Shown piece after piece: positions 1 through 7,363 of a stretch of 10,586 nt of DNA (position 1 is its first letter; each line of letters starts with the position of its first letter). The notes under the pieces are model-generated. The model saw nothing but the letters and a program-made list of their open reading frames with translations. It did no database searches and was not told the origin of the DNA. This DNA is from CAWUJK01 sp964586815 (GTDB lineage Bacteria > Patescibacteriota > Gracilibacteria > BD1-5 > UBA6164). The stretch spans positions 1-10,586 of the forward strand of contig CAZPIB010000031.1 of assembly GCA_964586815.1 (NCBI GenBank), in the 5' to 3' direction. Position numbers and translations under genes: made by a program.

Positions 1-1
1 T

Positions 2-280
2 ATGTGGTTTGGTACATGGTGATGAGTATCTAAATTTGATTGAACTAGTTGGACTATATACACTACTTCAGATTGATTGGCTAGTAATAATGTAGACTCA
101 ATAACTCAAGACTCTGCTTGAAATATGTGGTTTGGTACATGGTGATGATGAGTATCTAAATTTGATTGAACTAATTGGACTACATACACTAAGTCAGATT
201 GATTGGTTAATAATAGTATAAACTCAATAACTCAAGACTCTGCTTGAAATATGTGGTTTGGTACTAGGGAGTGAGCATCT
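2..280 (+). repeat. Coding tandem repeat, 123/126-base units
   Basis: Unit 1 spans 2-124 and unit 2 spans 125-250; a partial, diverged third unit begins at 251. By my count units 1 and 2 differ by nine substitutions plus one extra TGA (Gly) codon in unit 2, about 93% identity. The repeat encodes propeller blades, and more units probably lie upstream of the window. The high DNA identity indicates recent duplication or gene conversion. Confidence 0.93.
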
Positions 281-292
281 AAATTGTATTAA
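2..292 (+). CDS. C-terminal end of a beta-propeller (Reg_prop-like) repeat protein, 5'-truncated by the window
   Basis: Read with UGA as glycine, this frame is open from the first bases of the window to a TAA at 290-292 (96 residues visible). It holds two near-identical units of 41 and 42 residues and the start of a third. Each unit has the pattern NMWFGTWGG-VSKFDG-NWT-YT-SDGL--N-I-SITQDSAG, which matches the two-component-regulator-propeller family (Reg_prop, one blade per unit; known to form seven-bladed beta-propellers in sensor or secreted proteins). The third unit shortens to MWFGTREGASKLY and stops, a plausible last strand because propellers often close with an N-terminal strand. Twelve in-frame TGA codons lie at expected glycines; GGT appears only in the FGT motif. 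The N-terminus, signal peptide and any partner domain lie outside the window, so sensor kinase versus secreted or adhesive propeller cannot be decided. A terminator follows 40 bases downstream. Confidence 0.85.
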
Positions 293-331
293 TTTGATCT
301 TTAGAAAGAAGATAATAAAAAATATATATTT

Positions 332-369
332 AAAATGTTAAGCTAAGTTATTTAGTTTAACATTTTTTT
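332..369 (+). terminator. Rho-independent terminator after the propeller gene
   Basis: The arm AAAATGTTAA-G-CTAA (332-346) pairs with TTAG-T-TTAACATTTT (352-366) around the loop GTTAT, giving about 15 pairs with one G-T wobble, followed by more T residues to 369. It sits 40 bases after the propeller stop codon and well before rnhA. It is AT-rich, as expected in this genome. Confidence 0.75.
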
Positions 370-439
370 AGTATGGTAAATTTTAACTTTGTAAAAAGGT
401 GATATTTTAACTTTTAAAATTACAAATAGTATTTTTTAG

Positions 440-467
440 TTTACAATATTTGAATTATGAATATATT
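440..467 (+). promoter_or_regulatory. Candidate sigma-70-type promoter for rnhA-trpS
   Basis: TTTACA (440-445), a 16-base spacer and TATATT (462-467) resemble -35 and -10 boxes. Transcription would start near 474, about 20 bases before the rnhA ATG. Another TATATT at 476-481, preceded by TG, is an alternative -10. In DNA this AT-rich such boxes arise easily by chance, so the call rests mainly on position between a terminator and the first gene of a pair. Confidence 0.4.
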
Positions 468-493
468 TTATATGATATATTTGATATTTAAGT

Positions 494-1189
494 ATGAAAA
501 AAGTAGATATATATTCTGATGGTTGAGCAAGACCAAACCCATGACCTTGAGCTTATGGGGTTATTTTGAAGTTTTGAAAAATTCAAAAAGAACTATCAGG
601 ATTTGATAAATATACAACAAATAATAGAATGGAGCTAACTTGAGTAATAAAATGACTAAAAGTTTTAAAGCAAAAGTGTGATATTCAAGTATTTACTGAT
701 TCGAAATATGTAGTTAATTGAATAGAATTAGGTTGGGCAAAAAAATGGAAAATAAATAACTATATGAGAACTAAGTCTGAAAAAGCTATAAATTATGATT
801 TATGGGAACAATTACTTGAAGAAACTCAAAAACATAAAATAAAATTCAATTGGGTAAAATGACATAATTGACATAAAGAAAATGAGAGATGTGATGAGCT
901 AGCAACTAAAGAGATTTTAAAAAATACTGATATTTTAATAAAATCTAAAAATAATCCTCATTCAATATCTTTTTTAGAAAAAGATATTGAATGAATACTA
1001 ATAAAAACACAAAAAAAAATAAAAATGTCAAAAGAAAATCAACCTTGCAAAAAATGTGCTACTCCAATTATAAGAGTGGCACCAAAAAAGAAAAATACAA
1101 AAAATAAAAGTTTTTATTATGATTGGTTTTTAACTTGTCCAAATTGTAAAATAAATTATTTTGTAGAAGAGGCAAAAGTTTATTTATAA
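494..1189 (+). CDS. rnhA: Ribonuclease HI with C-terminal zinc ribbon
   Basis: 231 residues in code 25. RNase HI cleaves the RNA strand of RNA-DNA hybrids, removing primers and R-loops. Residues 1 to about 143 are a complete RNase H fold. The metal-binding acidic residues are D9 (YSDGGARPNPGPG), E47 (NNRMEL), D69 (FTDSKYV) and D134 (ERCDELA), with the catalytic-loop histidine H124 (VKGHNGH). G11, G17, G19, G123 and G126 are all TGA, ten TGA against four GGN in the gene, which is strong proof of the recoding. The usual family length is about 155 residues; here a linker leads to a C-terminal CKKC (185-188) and CPNC (215-218) pair, which should form a zinc ribbon. ATG 494 gives the canonical N-terminus just before the first catalytic motif. 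There is no Shine-Dalgarno sequence. trpS starts 11 bases after the stop, so the two are probably cotranscribed. Confidence 0.97.
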
Positions 1190-1200
1190 AATATAGTAAA

Positions 1201-2169
1201 ATGAAAAAGATATTAACATGAATTAAACCAACAGGAACTTGAATGCATTTATGAAATTATTTAGGAATGTTTAAACCTTTAATGGAAAATATAAAATGAA
1301 AAGATGCTTATCTTTTTATTCCAGATTTTCATAGTCTTACAAGTGTTCATAATGCTGAGACTCTTAAGATAAATAAGAAAAAACTTATTTGTGAGATTTT
1401 TGCACTCTTGCCAGATAATGCTGAAATTACTATTTTTGAACAATCAAAAATAAGAGATATAAATAATATAACTTGGATTTTGTCTAGTATAACTCCTTAT
1501 TCTATGATGCTTAGGGCTCATAGTTTCAAAGATTCACAAAATAAAAATAGTGAAATAAATATGGCTGTTTTCAATTATCCAATTTTAATGACCTCTGATA
1601 TAATTGCTTATGATATAGATCTAGTTCCAATTTGAAAGGATCAAAAACAACATATTGAATTTTCAAGAGATATTGCTGAAAATTTTAATAAAACATATAA
1701 TACAGATTTATTTAAGTTACCAGAGCCTATTTTATCAGAAAAAGTATGATTAATTCCAGGCTTAGATTGAAGAAAAATGTCTAAATCATATAATAATCAT
1801 ATATGAATTTTTGATAGTCCAAAAATTTTAAAGAAAAAAATTATGTCAATTGTTACTTGAAGTGAAGGTCTTGAGGAACCAAAAAATCCAGAAACTTGTA
1901 ATGTTTTTTCACTTATTAAATTTTTTTCAACTTCAAAAAAACAAGAAGAAATAGCATCTAAATATAAAGCAGGGAATTACTGATATTGACATGCAAAATT
2001 AGAATTACTTGAAATTTTGGAAAAATACTTCTCAAATTCAAGAAAAAAATATGAATATTATATGGATAATTTTGAAGAACTAGAAAAAAAGCTTGAAATT
2101 TGAAATAAAAAAGTTGATTTTATAGCAACTCAAAAATATAATAAAATGATTCAAATAATTGGATTATAA
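1201..2169 (+). CDS. trpS: Tryptophanyl-tRNA synthetase
   Basis: 322 residues in code 25, close to the 325-350 usual for bacterial TrpRS. It is a class Ic synthetase that charges tRNA-Trp in the cytoplasm. The visible series is: N-terminal ILTGIKPTG, the HIGH-type signature HLGN (16-19), FEQSKI, TWILSSITPYSMMLRAHSFK, NYPILMTSDI, VPIGKDQKQH (142-151, tryptophan and ATP pocket) and KMSKS (192-196). Twelve glycines are TGA and six are GGN; TGA sits at HLGN Gly18 and in VPIG and LDGR, where glycine is expected, so TGA cannot mean Trp or stop. The signature loop reads PTG-TGMH-LGN, apparently one residue longer than the usual PTG-xxH-LGN spacing. No Shine-Dalgarno precedes the ATG, which follows the rnhA stop by 11 bases. 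Confidence 0.97.
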
Positions 2170-2207
2170 TATTTTTATAAGAAAAGAATTTTTCTTCTTG
2201 CAAAAAT

Positions 2208-2248
2208 GTTAAAAAGTCTTAAATTATCTTTAATAGTATTTAACTTTT
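2208..2248 (+). terminator. Possible weak hairpin after trpS
   Basis: GTTAAA (2208-2213) can pair with TTTAAC (2239-2244), and inside it TTAAA (2219-2223) pairs with TTTAA (2229-2233). The two stems are separated by 5-base internal loops and TTTT follows at 2245-2248. A second short hairpin, AAGAAAA/TTTTCTT, lies at 2179-2196. Either could end the rnhA-trpS transcript, but both are pure AT-rich pairings with large loops and may be chance. Confidence 0.3.
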
Positions 2249-2255
2249 ATAAATT

Positions 2256-2450
2256 ATGGATTTTTTAGGATTTTTTTTATATTTTGGATTTATAACAAGT
2301 AATGTAAATTTAAAAAACATTAGTTTTTCAGAAAATATTGAATATTGTACAAGTATTATTTATAATCCAGAATTAGAAGAAGAGTTTTTAAATAATTGTA
2401 ATTTAGAAGAAACAAATAAATATATTATGAGTGTAAAAAATATTGACTAA
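2256..2450 (+). CDS. Small hypothetical protein, 64 residues
   Basis: An ATG-to-TAA frame with an in-frame TAA two codons upstream, which fixes the start at this ATG. The N-terminus (MDFLGFFLYFGFIT) is hydrophobic and aromatic, like a short membrane-insertion or signal segment. The rest is polar and acidic (NPELEEEFLNN, NLEETNKY) with two cysteines, and no known domain was recognised. It contains no TGA and both glycines are GGA, unlike its neighbours, though two glycines prove little. It lies between trpS and htpG on the same strand and is followed at once by a very strong hairpin, which supports it being a transcribed unit. With only two stop codons in code 25, a chance frame of this length is not excluded. 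Confidence 0.45.
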   Translation: MDFLGFFLYFGFITSNVNLKNISFSENIEYCTSIIYNPELEEEFLNNCNLEETNKYIMSVKNID

Positions 2451-2465
2451 AATTTAAAAAAGCAT

Positions 2466-2507
2466 AAAATTACTAGCACATAAATATTTTATGTGCTAGT
2501 AATTTTT
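2466..2507 (+). terminator. Very strong 19-bp perfect hairpin with T-tract, just upstream of htpG
   Basis: Bases 2466-2484 pair perfectly with 2488-2506 (19 bp, core TACTAGCACA/TGTGCTAGTA) around a 3-base loop, TAT, and the downstream arm ends in TTTTT. It has the shape of an intrinsic terminator for the preceding small ORF. It ends only about 14 bases before the htpG ATG, which leaves no room for an htpG promoter behind it. It may therefore instead be an attenuator or a leader structure of htpG. Confidence 0.8.
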
Positions 2508-2520
2508 AACTAAATAAAAA

Positions 2521-4419
2521 ATGGTAAAAAAACACAATTTTGAAGCTGAAACAGGGAGGATTTTAGAGCTTTTGACTCATAGTATTTATTCTAATAAAGA
2601 AATATTTTTAAGAGAATTAGTTTCAAATTCTGCTGATGCAATAGATAAGGCTAGAATTAAAAGTTTGACTGATGCTAATTATTTGAAAAAAGGTGAAAAA
2701 TTTGAAATAATAATTGAGAGTGATAAAAAAGCTAGGACAGTTACTATTAGTGATAATGGTATTTGAATGAGTGAAGAAAATATGATTAAAAATCTTGGTA
2801 CAATTGCAAAATCTGGAACAAAAGAATTTATAGATAAGCTTAAAAAAACAAAAGATGAAACTGAAAATAATTTAATATGACAATTTTGAGTTGGTTTTTA
2901 TTCTGCTTTTATGGTTGCAGAAAAAATAGAGGTTGAATCAAAAGAAAAATGAAAAAAAGCAAGTAAATGGATCTCTGATTGAAAAACTGGTTATGAAATT
3001 TGAGAATCTACTAAATCTGAAAGAGGAACAATAGTTACTATTTTTGTAAAAAAAGATGAAAAAGAATTTCTAGAAGATTGGAAATTAAAAGAATTAGTTA
3101 AAAAATATTCAAACTATGTTTGAACTCCAATTATGATGAAGAAGTATGACTCTAGAACAGAAGAAGAAAAGAAAAAAGAACCAAAAATAATGTGATTTGA
3201 GCAAGTTAATGAAACAAAAGCTATTTGGAAAAAATCTAAATCTGAAATAAAAAAAGAGGAATATACAGAGTTTTATAAAACTGTTTCAAATGATTTTAAT
3301 GAACCACTTTTTGCAATCCACTCTAATATAGAGTGAATGGTTTCTTATAAATCTATACTTTTTACTCCAAAACAAGTTAATATGTATCAAGATTTAACTA
3401 ATCCAAATGTAGAATATGGACCAAAGCTTTATGTACAAAATATTTTGATTTTGGAAAATGCTAAAGAAATTTTACCAATTTGGCTTAGATTTATTTCAGG
3501 GGTAGTTGAAACATCAGATCTACCCTTAAATATTTCTAGAGAAATGTTGCAAGACAATATTTCTTTAGATAAAATTAAAAAAGGTCTTACTAAAAAAGTG
3601 ATTTGAGAATTAAGAAAGACTTTAAAAAGCAGTAGAGAAGATTATTTAAAATTCTGGGAAAATTATGGAAAAATTCTAAAAGAATGAATTCATTACGATG
3701 CTGATTTGAAAGAATCACTAGCAGAAGTATCTTTATTTAAATCTAATTTAGAAAATAAATTAATAACACTAGAAGAATACCTAAAAAAAGAAACAAATAA
3801 AAAAGATATTTACTATATTATTGCAAAATCTGAAGCAGAAGCAAAAGCTAGTCCATATATGAATCAATTTATAGAGAATAAAATTGATGTGCTAATTTTA
3901 GATGATGCTATTGATTCATTTATTGTTCAATGATTTTCAGAATATAAAGAATCGAAATTAGTAAATATTATAACTGAAGATGTAGAGCTTGAAGAAAAAT
4001 CAGAAGAAGAAAAGAAAAAAACTCAAGAAAAGAAAAAGGAATTTAAATCACTTTTTGATTTAACTAAATCTACTCTGTGAGATGACAAAATAGAAGATGT
4101 TGTTTTTAATGATAAACTTTGAATAGCTCTTTGAGCACTTAAAACTCCAAAATCAGGAATTGATCCACAAATGGAAAAAATGATGAAAGCAATGGGACAA
4201 GTAGTTCCAGTACAAAAAAGGATTTTAGAATTAAATCCAAAAAATCCTTTAGTAGCTTTAATGAAAAAAGAATTAGATTTAGATATAAAATCAGAAAAAT
4301 TATCTGATTCTATAAAATATGCTTATTCTCAAGCTGTTCTACTTGAATGATGAGAACTTGAAAATCCAGCTGAATTTATTGCTCTTACAAATAAATTTGC
4401 AAGTAATTATTTGAAATAA
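2521..4419 (+). CDS. htpG: Hsp90 chaperone HtpG
   Basis: 632 residues in code 25 (E. coli HtpG is 624), with every domain present. It is a cytosolic ATP-dependent dimeric chaperone. The N-terminal GHKL ATPase domain (about 1-215) carries RELVSNSADAIDK with E32 and N36, SDNGIGM (77-83) binding adenine through D78, and the lid/glycine motif GQFGVGFYSAF (120-130). The middle domain (about 230-500) carries SDLPLNISREMLQ with R340, the gamma-phosphate-sensing arginine. The C-terminal dimerisation domain (about 510-632) lacks the eukaryotic MEEVD tail, as expected in bacteria. The linker between N-terminal and middle domains is short and charged. By my count 17 glycines are TGA and 14 GGN, including TGA in the nucleotide-binding motifs. 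ATG 2521 gives the standard N-terminus; it is preceded by A-rich sequence without a Shine-Dalgarno. Confidence 0.98.
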
Positions 4420-4492
4420 TAATAGAAATAAAATTTATATATAAATAATCTAATGCTAATTTAATTAATAAATTAAAAGTTAAAATTAAATA

Positions 4493-5074
4493 ATGGTAGA
4501 AAAATGACAAATACAATCTTGAATATTAAAAGAAAAAGAACTTCTCTCAAAATTAAGTTTAGAAATTTCTAGAGATTTTTCTATTTCAGAAGATTTATCT
4601 AAAAAACTTATTTTTGAAACACATCTTAATTTAGATAAATTAAAGAATCAAATATTTTTAAAACAAAAAAATAATAAAGAAAATTCTAAAATACCGGAAC
4701 AACTTGATAAAGAAAATTTAGATAAATTATTATTTGCAATAATGTGAGCAAAAGAATTTATTGAAAAAGCATCAAAAAAAGAGATTAATCAATTAAAATT
4801 TTTTCTTTATAATAAAAATGATATTTCAGAGCTAATAAAAGAAGAAGACTCAAAGATTATAAAAAATATATTTTCAAAAAAGCTTTTAAAAAAAGCAAAA
4901 AATCCCCAAAATATATCAGAACAAATTATGTGATGAAGTTTATGAATTTTAAATTCTTGAATTTTAATTACAGATGTTTTATATAATTTATGAAAATGAA
5001 TCATTACAAGTATCCCTGATTTTTTACAGATATTATTTTGAAAAGCTGAAATTGAAAACTTTAAAAAAGTTTAA
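4493..5074 (+). CDS. Uncharacterised 193-residue protein with hydrophobic glycine-rich C-terminus
   Basis: Open from ATG 4493 to TAA 5074 in code 25; I do not recognise a family. Residues 1-140 are highly charged and mostly helical in appearance (many K, E, L), with possible coiled-coil stretches. Residues 145-193 change character: hydrophobic, with regularly placed glycines (MGGSLGILNSGILITDVLY, then SIPDFLQILFGKAEIENF), suggesting a membrane-associating or tightly packed helical element. All ten glycines are TGA and none is GGN, the extreme of the window, so the gene is invisible to standard-code gene callers. It follows htpG by 73 bases without a clear terminator and may be cotranscribed with it. 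A bidirectional terminator follows the stop directly. Confidence 0.8.
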
Positions 5075-5077
5075 ATT

Positions 5078-5107
5078 AAAAAAATACTTCTCTAGAAGTA
5101 TTTTTTT
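5078..5107. terminator. Bidirectional terminator between convergent genes
   Basis: AAAAAAATACTTC (5078-5090), loop TCTA, then GAAGTATTTTTTT (5095-5107) form a perfect 13-bp stem with an A-run on one side and a T-run on the other. It can therefore end transcription from both strands. It fills the 31-base gap between the stop of the plus-strand gene (5074) and the stop of the minus-strand TPR gene (5106-5108), overlapping the latter. Confidence 0.85.
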
Positions 5108-6680
5108 AATTTTCAAATTCTTTTAAGTGTGTATTAGCTAGTTCTCATATTTCAGATGAATCAAATTCAATAGCTCTTTTAAAGAATAATTTTGCTTTTG
5201 CTTTATGAAAAGGATTTTGTGATTTTTCATATTTTATTTTATAAATTCTTCATTTATTTAAAACTATAAGTGCATTTCTAGGATTTATTTTTGATGCTTT
5301 TTTAAGTAATTCTTCTGCTTTTATATAATCTCACTGCTCAATTAATAACCAAGCTTTAAATCAATAAAAATCTTCTTTTTCAGGATAATATTTTATTCAT
5401 TTATTAGATAAAAGTAATGCTTTTTCTAAATTATTATTGATTATATTATAATAAGTTCATAATAATAAATCATTAAAGTTAGGAATATCTTGAATTTCTA
5501 TAATTTTATCAAATATTTTAGCAATTTTACTGCTTTCTCACATTATAATATAATTATATAATTGTGCTCTATAAATAAATTCTTTATGTTTATATCATTG
5601 TTTAAGTGCTAAATTAAGAAAGATATTACTTCTTAAAAAATCTTTATTTTTTTGAGCTATAATTCAAATCATATATGAAACATCAGGACTTTTACTATTT
5701 ATTCTTGCATATTTAAGTAAGAATTTATCTGCTTGCTCTAAATTATTTAATTCAAAATAACTCTGAGCAACTATTTTTAAAAGAGATCTATAAGTTGGTT
5801 TTTCTTTTAATAATTCTTTGGATAATACTATTGAAACAGGGAAATTATCATTTTGAAGTAATGCTCAAATAACCAAGGCTTTTTTATAATATAGCTTATC
5901 TAGTTTTAGGTTATTAAAATTCTTAATTGCTACTTTTATATTTTCAAGATTTTTATTATTTCAAGAATAATTTTCACTTTCAAAAAAGTTTATAAAATTC
6001 TTAATACAATAATCAAAATCATATATACACTTTAAAGAGTTTATATAGTAAAATTCATTTTCTTTCTCAAGTCAAAAAGTTTTAATTTCTTTTTTAATAT
6101 TATTTAGTATTAATTTTTGTTCAGTACTTAAGACTCAAGTTGAACTTTTTGCAAAATCAATATTTTCTATTTTTTGTGAAAATAAAAAACTTAATATTTT
6201 TTGATTTTTATTTATATAATCAGAATTTTCTACTCTTAAAAAAAAGTTATAAGCACTTCAAAAATTTTTCATTAAAAAATGTGTTTCAGCAATTTTTGAT
6301 AAAATTTCTGGATTATTAGGATCTTGTCTATTTGCTTTTAAAAATTGCCTCAAAGCAAATATGTATTTATAATTTTCTAAGTACTTATCTCAATTTATTA
6401 TTAATCACTTTGCTGCTAAGCTTTTTCTAAAATTTTGTATTTTTTCAGATTTACTTATTTCTTCAGAACCTTTATTAATATTATTACTTACCTCTATTTT
6501 GCCTTCTTTTTTAATTCTACTTTCTTCTATATTTTCATTATTGATAATTTGATTTTTATCATATATTAGCACAGTATTTTCTTTTTTAATATATTTATAT
6601 AATCATATCACTATAAGAAAAGTAAATATAATTATTAATATAATTATTATTATATTTTTATTTATTTTATTAGTACTCAT
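5106..6680 (-). CDS. Membrane-anchored tetratricopeptide-repeat (TPR) protein
   Basis: 524 residues in code 25. A short basic N-terminus (MSTNKINK) precedes one strongly hydrophobic helix at about residues 9-28, made mainly of I, L, F and V, and no signal-peptidase site is evident. The protein is therefore probably anchored by its N-terminus with the bulk outside the membrane. A polar linker (about 30-90) leads into repeated helical pairs with TPR spacing, for example ALRQFLKANRQDPNNPEIL then AETHFLMKNFGSAYNFFLRV (109-150), and near the C-terminus KAWLLIEQGDYIKAEELL then KASKINPRNALIVLNKGR. TPRs hold protein partners together. Seventeen glycines are TGA and two GGN. It follows the pilin-like gene by 28 bases on the same strand and is probably in its operon, so a role in pilus assembly or surface display is a reasonable inference. 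The partner is unknown. Confidence 0.87.
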
Positions 6681-6708
6681 TTTGTATTATTAGTTTTTAA
6701 TTGATAAA

Positions 6709-7230
6709 TTACTGCTCTTCTATAACTCAAGAAATTGTATTTATTGTAAAAATTTTTTCAAAATTTTTATATCTTGTTTTTATTTCTAACTCTTTTCTAG
6801 AACTTGTTATTCAAGTTAAGCTTAAATTTCATCATACTATTAATATACTTCAAGTAGTATTTAATTGTAAGGAGTTATTTTTTACTATTATCTCATAAAA
6901 TTGTTTAGGAAGAATTTTATTATATTCTACAAAATTTATTCAATCTATACTGTAGTATGAGACTATTTTCCCAGATCAAGAATTATTAAAATCTATTCTC
7001 CATTTTTTTGGAACTTCTAAATCACCTCATACTAAAATAGCTTTTCAAATAAGTGCATTATTTTGTATAGTTTCTATATTTGTCTTTATTTTATAGAAAA
7101 ATCAATTAGATTTTTGCTTATCAGACATAGCATTAAAATTTAAACTAGAAGCTCATAAAATAATAATTCATATTATTGCTATGACTACCAATAATTCAAT
7201 AAGAGTAAAAGCTTTTTTTTGTTGCCTCAT
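6709..7230 (-). CDS. Type IV pilin-like / pseudopilin protein
   Basis: 173 residues from ATG 7230; an in-frame ATG at 7236 would add two residues. The N-terminus has a short basic leader (MRQQKKA) followed by FTLIELLVVIAIIGIIILG, the class III/N-methylation motif of type IV pilins and type II secretion pseudopilins. Prepilin peptidase would cut between A7 and F8, F would become the N-methylated first residue, and E at +5 is present. The residue at -1 is Ala rather than the usual Gly. The C-terminal part (YYSIDGINFVEYNKI, TTGSILIVGGNLSLTG) looks like the beta-strand-rich head of a minor pilin (GspH/FimT-like). No disulfide pair is present. Twelve glycines are TGA and two GGN. It is the first gene of a probable operon with the TPR protein. 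Major versus minor pilin cannot be settled here. Confidence 0.85.
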
Positions 7231-7269
7231 ATTCATAATAAATATTAATTTAAAATTAAACTTTATTTA

Positions 7270-7297
7270 ATATTATTGAGTTATTATTATTTTTCAA
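7270..7297 (-). promoter_or_regulatory. Candidate promoter for the pilin-TPR operon
   Basis: On the minus strand, TTGAAA (7297-7292), a 16-base spacer and TAATAT (7275-7270) resemble -35 and -10 boxes. Transcription would start near 7263, about 30 bases before the pilin ATG. It lies in the divergent intergenic region (7237-7363), where a promoter is required. Base composition makes chance matches common. Confidence 0.35.
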
Positions 7298-7303
7298 TTT
7301 ATT

Positions 7304-7330
7304 TTGACTCTTTTTGTTTACTATCATAAT
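7304..7330 (+). promoter_or_regulatory. Candidate promoter for the giant CYTH-RelA/SpoT-like gene
   Basis: TTGACT (7304-7309) is followed after 15 bases by CATAAT (7325-7330). The spacing is short, but transcription starting near 7337 would leave a leader of about 27 bases before ATG 7364. An alternative, TTTACT (7345-7350), a 17-base spacer and TATCAT preceded by TG (7365-7373), fits spacing better but overlaps ATG 7364; it would need a later start such as TTG 7412. Confidence 0.3.
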
Positions 7331-7363
7331 TTTAAAAATTTAATTTTACTTTTTACTTTTTAT

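Noticed and set aside
395..440. SD-like AAGGTGAT near 398-405 suggesting a small gene between the propeller gene and rnhA
   Set aside because: No ATG, GTG or TTG follows at a usable distance, and the downstream frame hits TAG within a dozen codons.
1408..1635. Separate short proteins seen when TGA is a stop (fragments inside trpS, htpG and the giant gene)
   Set aside because: They are pieces of longer genes that are continuous in code 25; conserved motifs run straight across the TGA codons.
2170..2255. TATAAA at 2248-2253 as a promoter for the small ORF
   Set aside because: It lies only 2 bases before the ATG and has no fitting -35 element.
494..4419. Mycoplasma-type code (UGA = Trp) or widespread pseudogenes
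   Set aside because: UGA falls on invariant glycines, Trp positions use TGG, and all catalytic motifs are intact across many TGA codons in every gene.
4420..4492. A hairpin or promoter between htpG and the 193-residue gene
   Set aside because: Only weak, overlapping A/T pairings and a poor TAATTT box are present; nothing stands out from base composition.
4807..5004. 65-residue minus-strand frame
   Set aside because: It lies antisense within the 193-residue plus-strand gene, has no recognisable feature, and is a by-product of AT-rich coding sequence.
6701..6898. 65-residue plus-strand frame
   Set aside because: It is antisense to the pilin-like gene, which has a clear N-methylation motif on the other strand.
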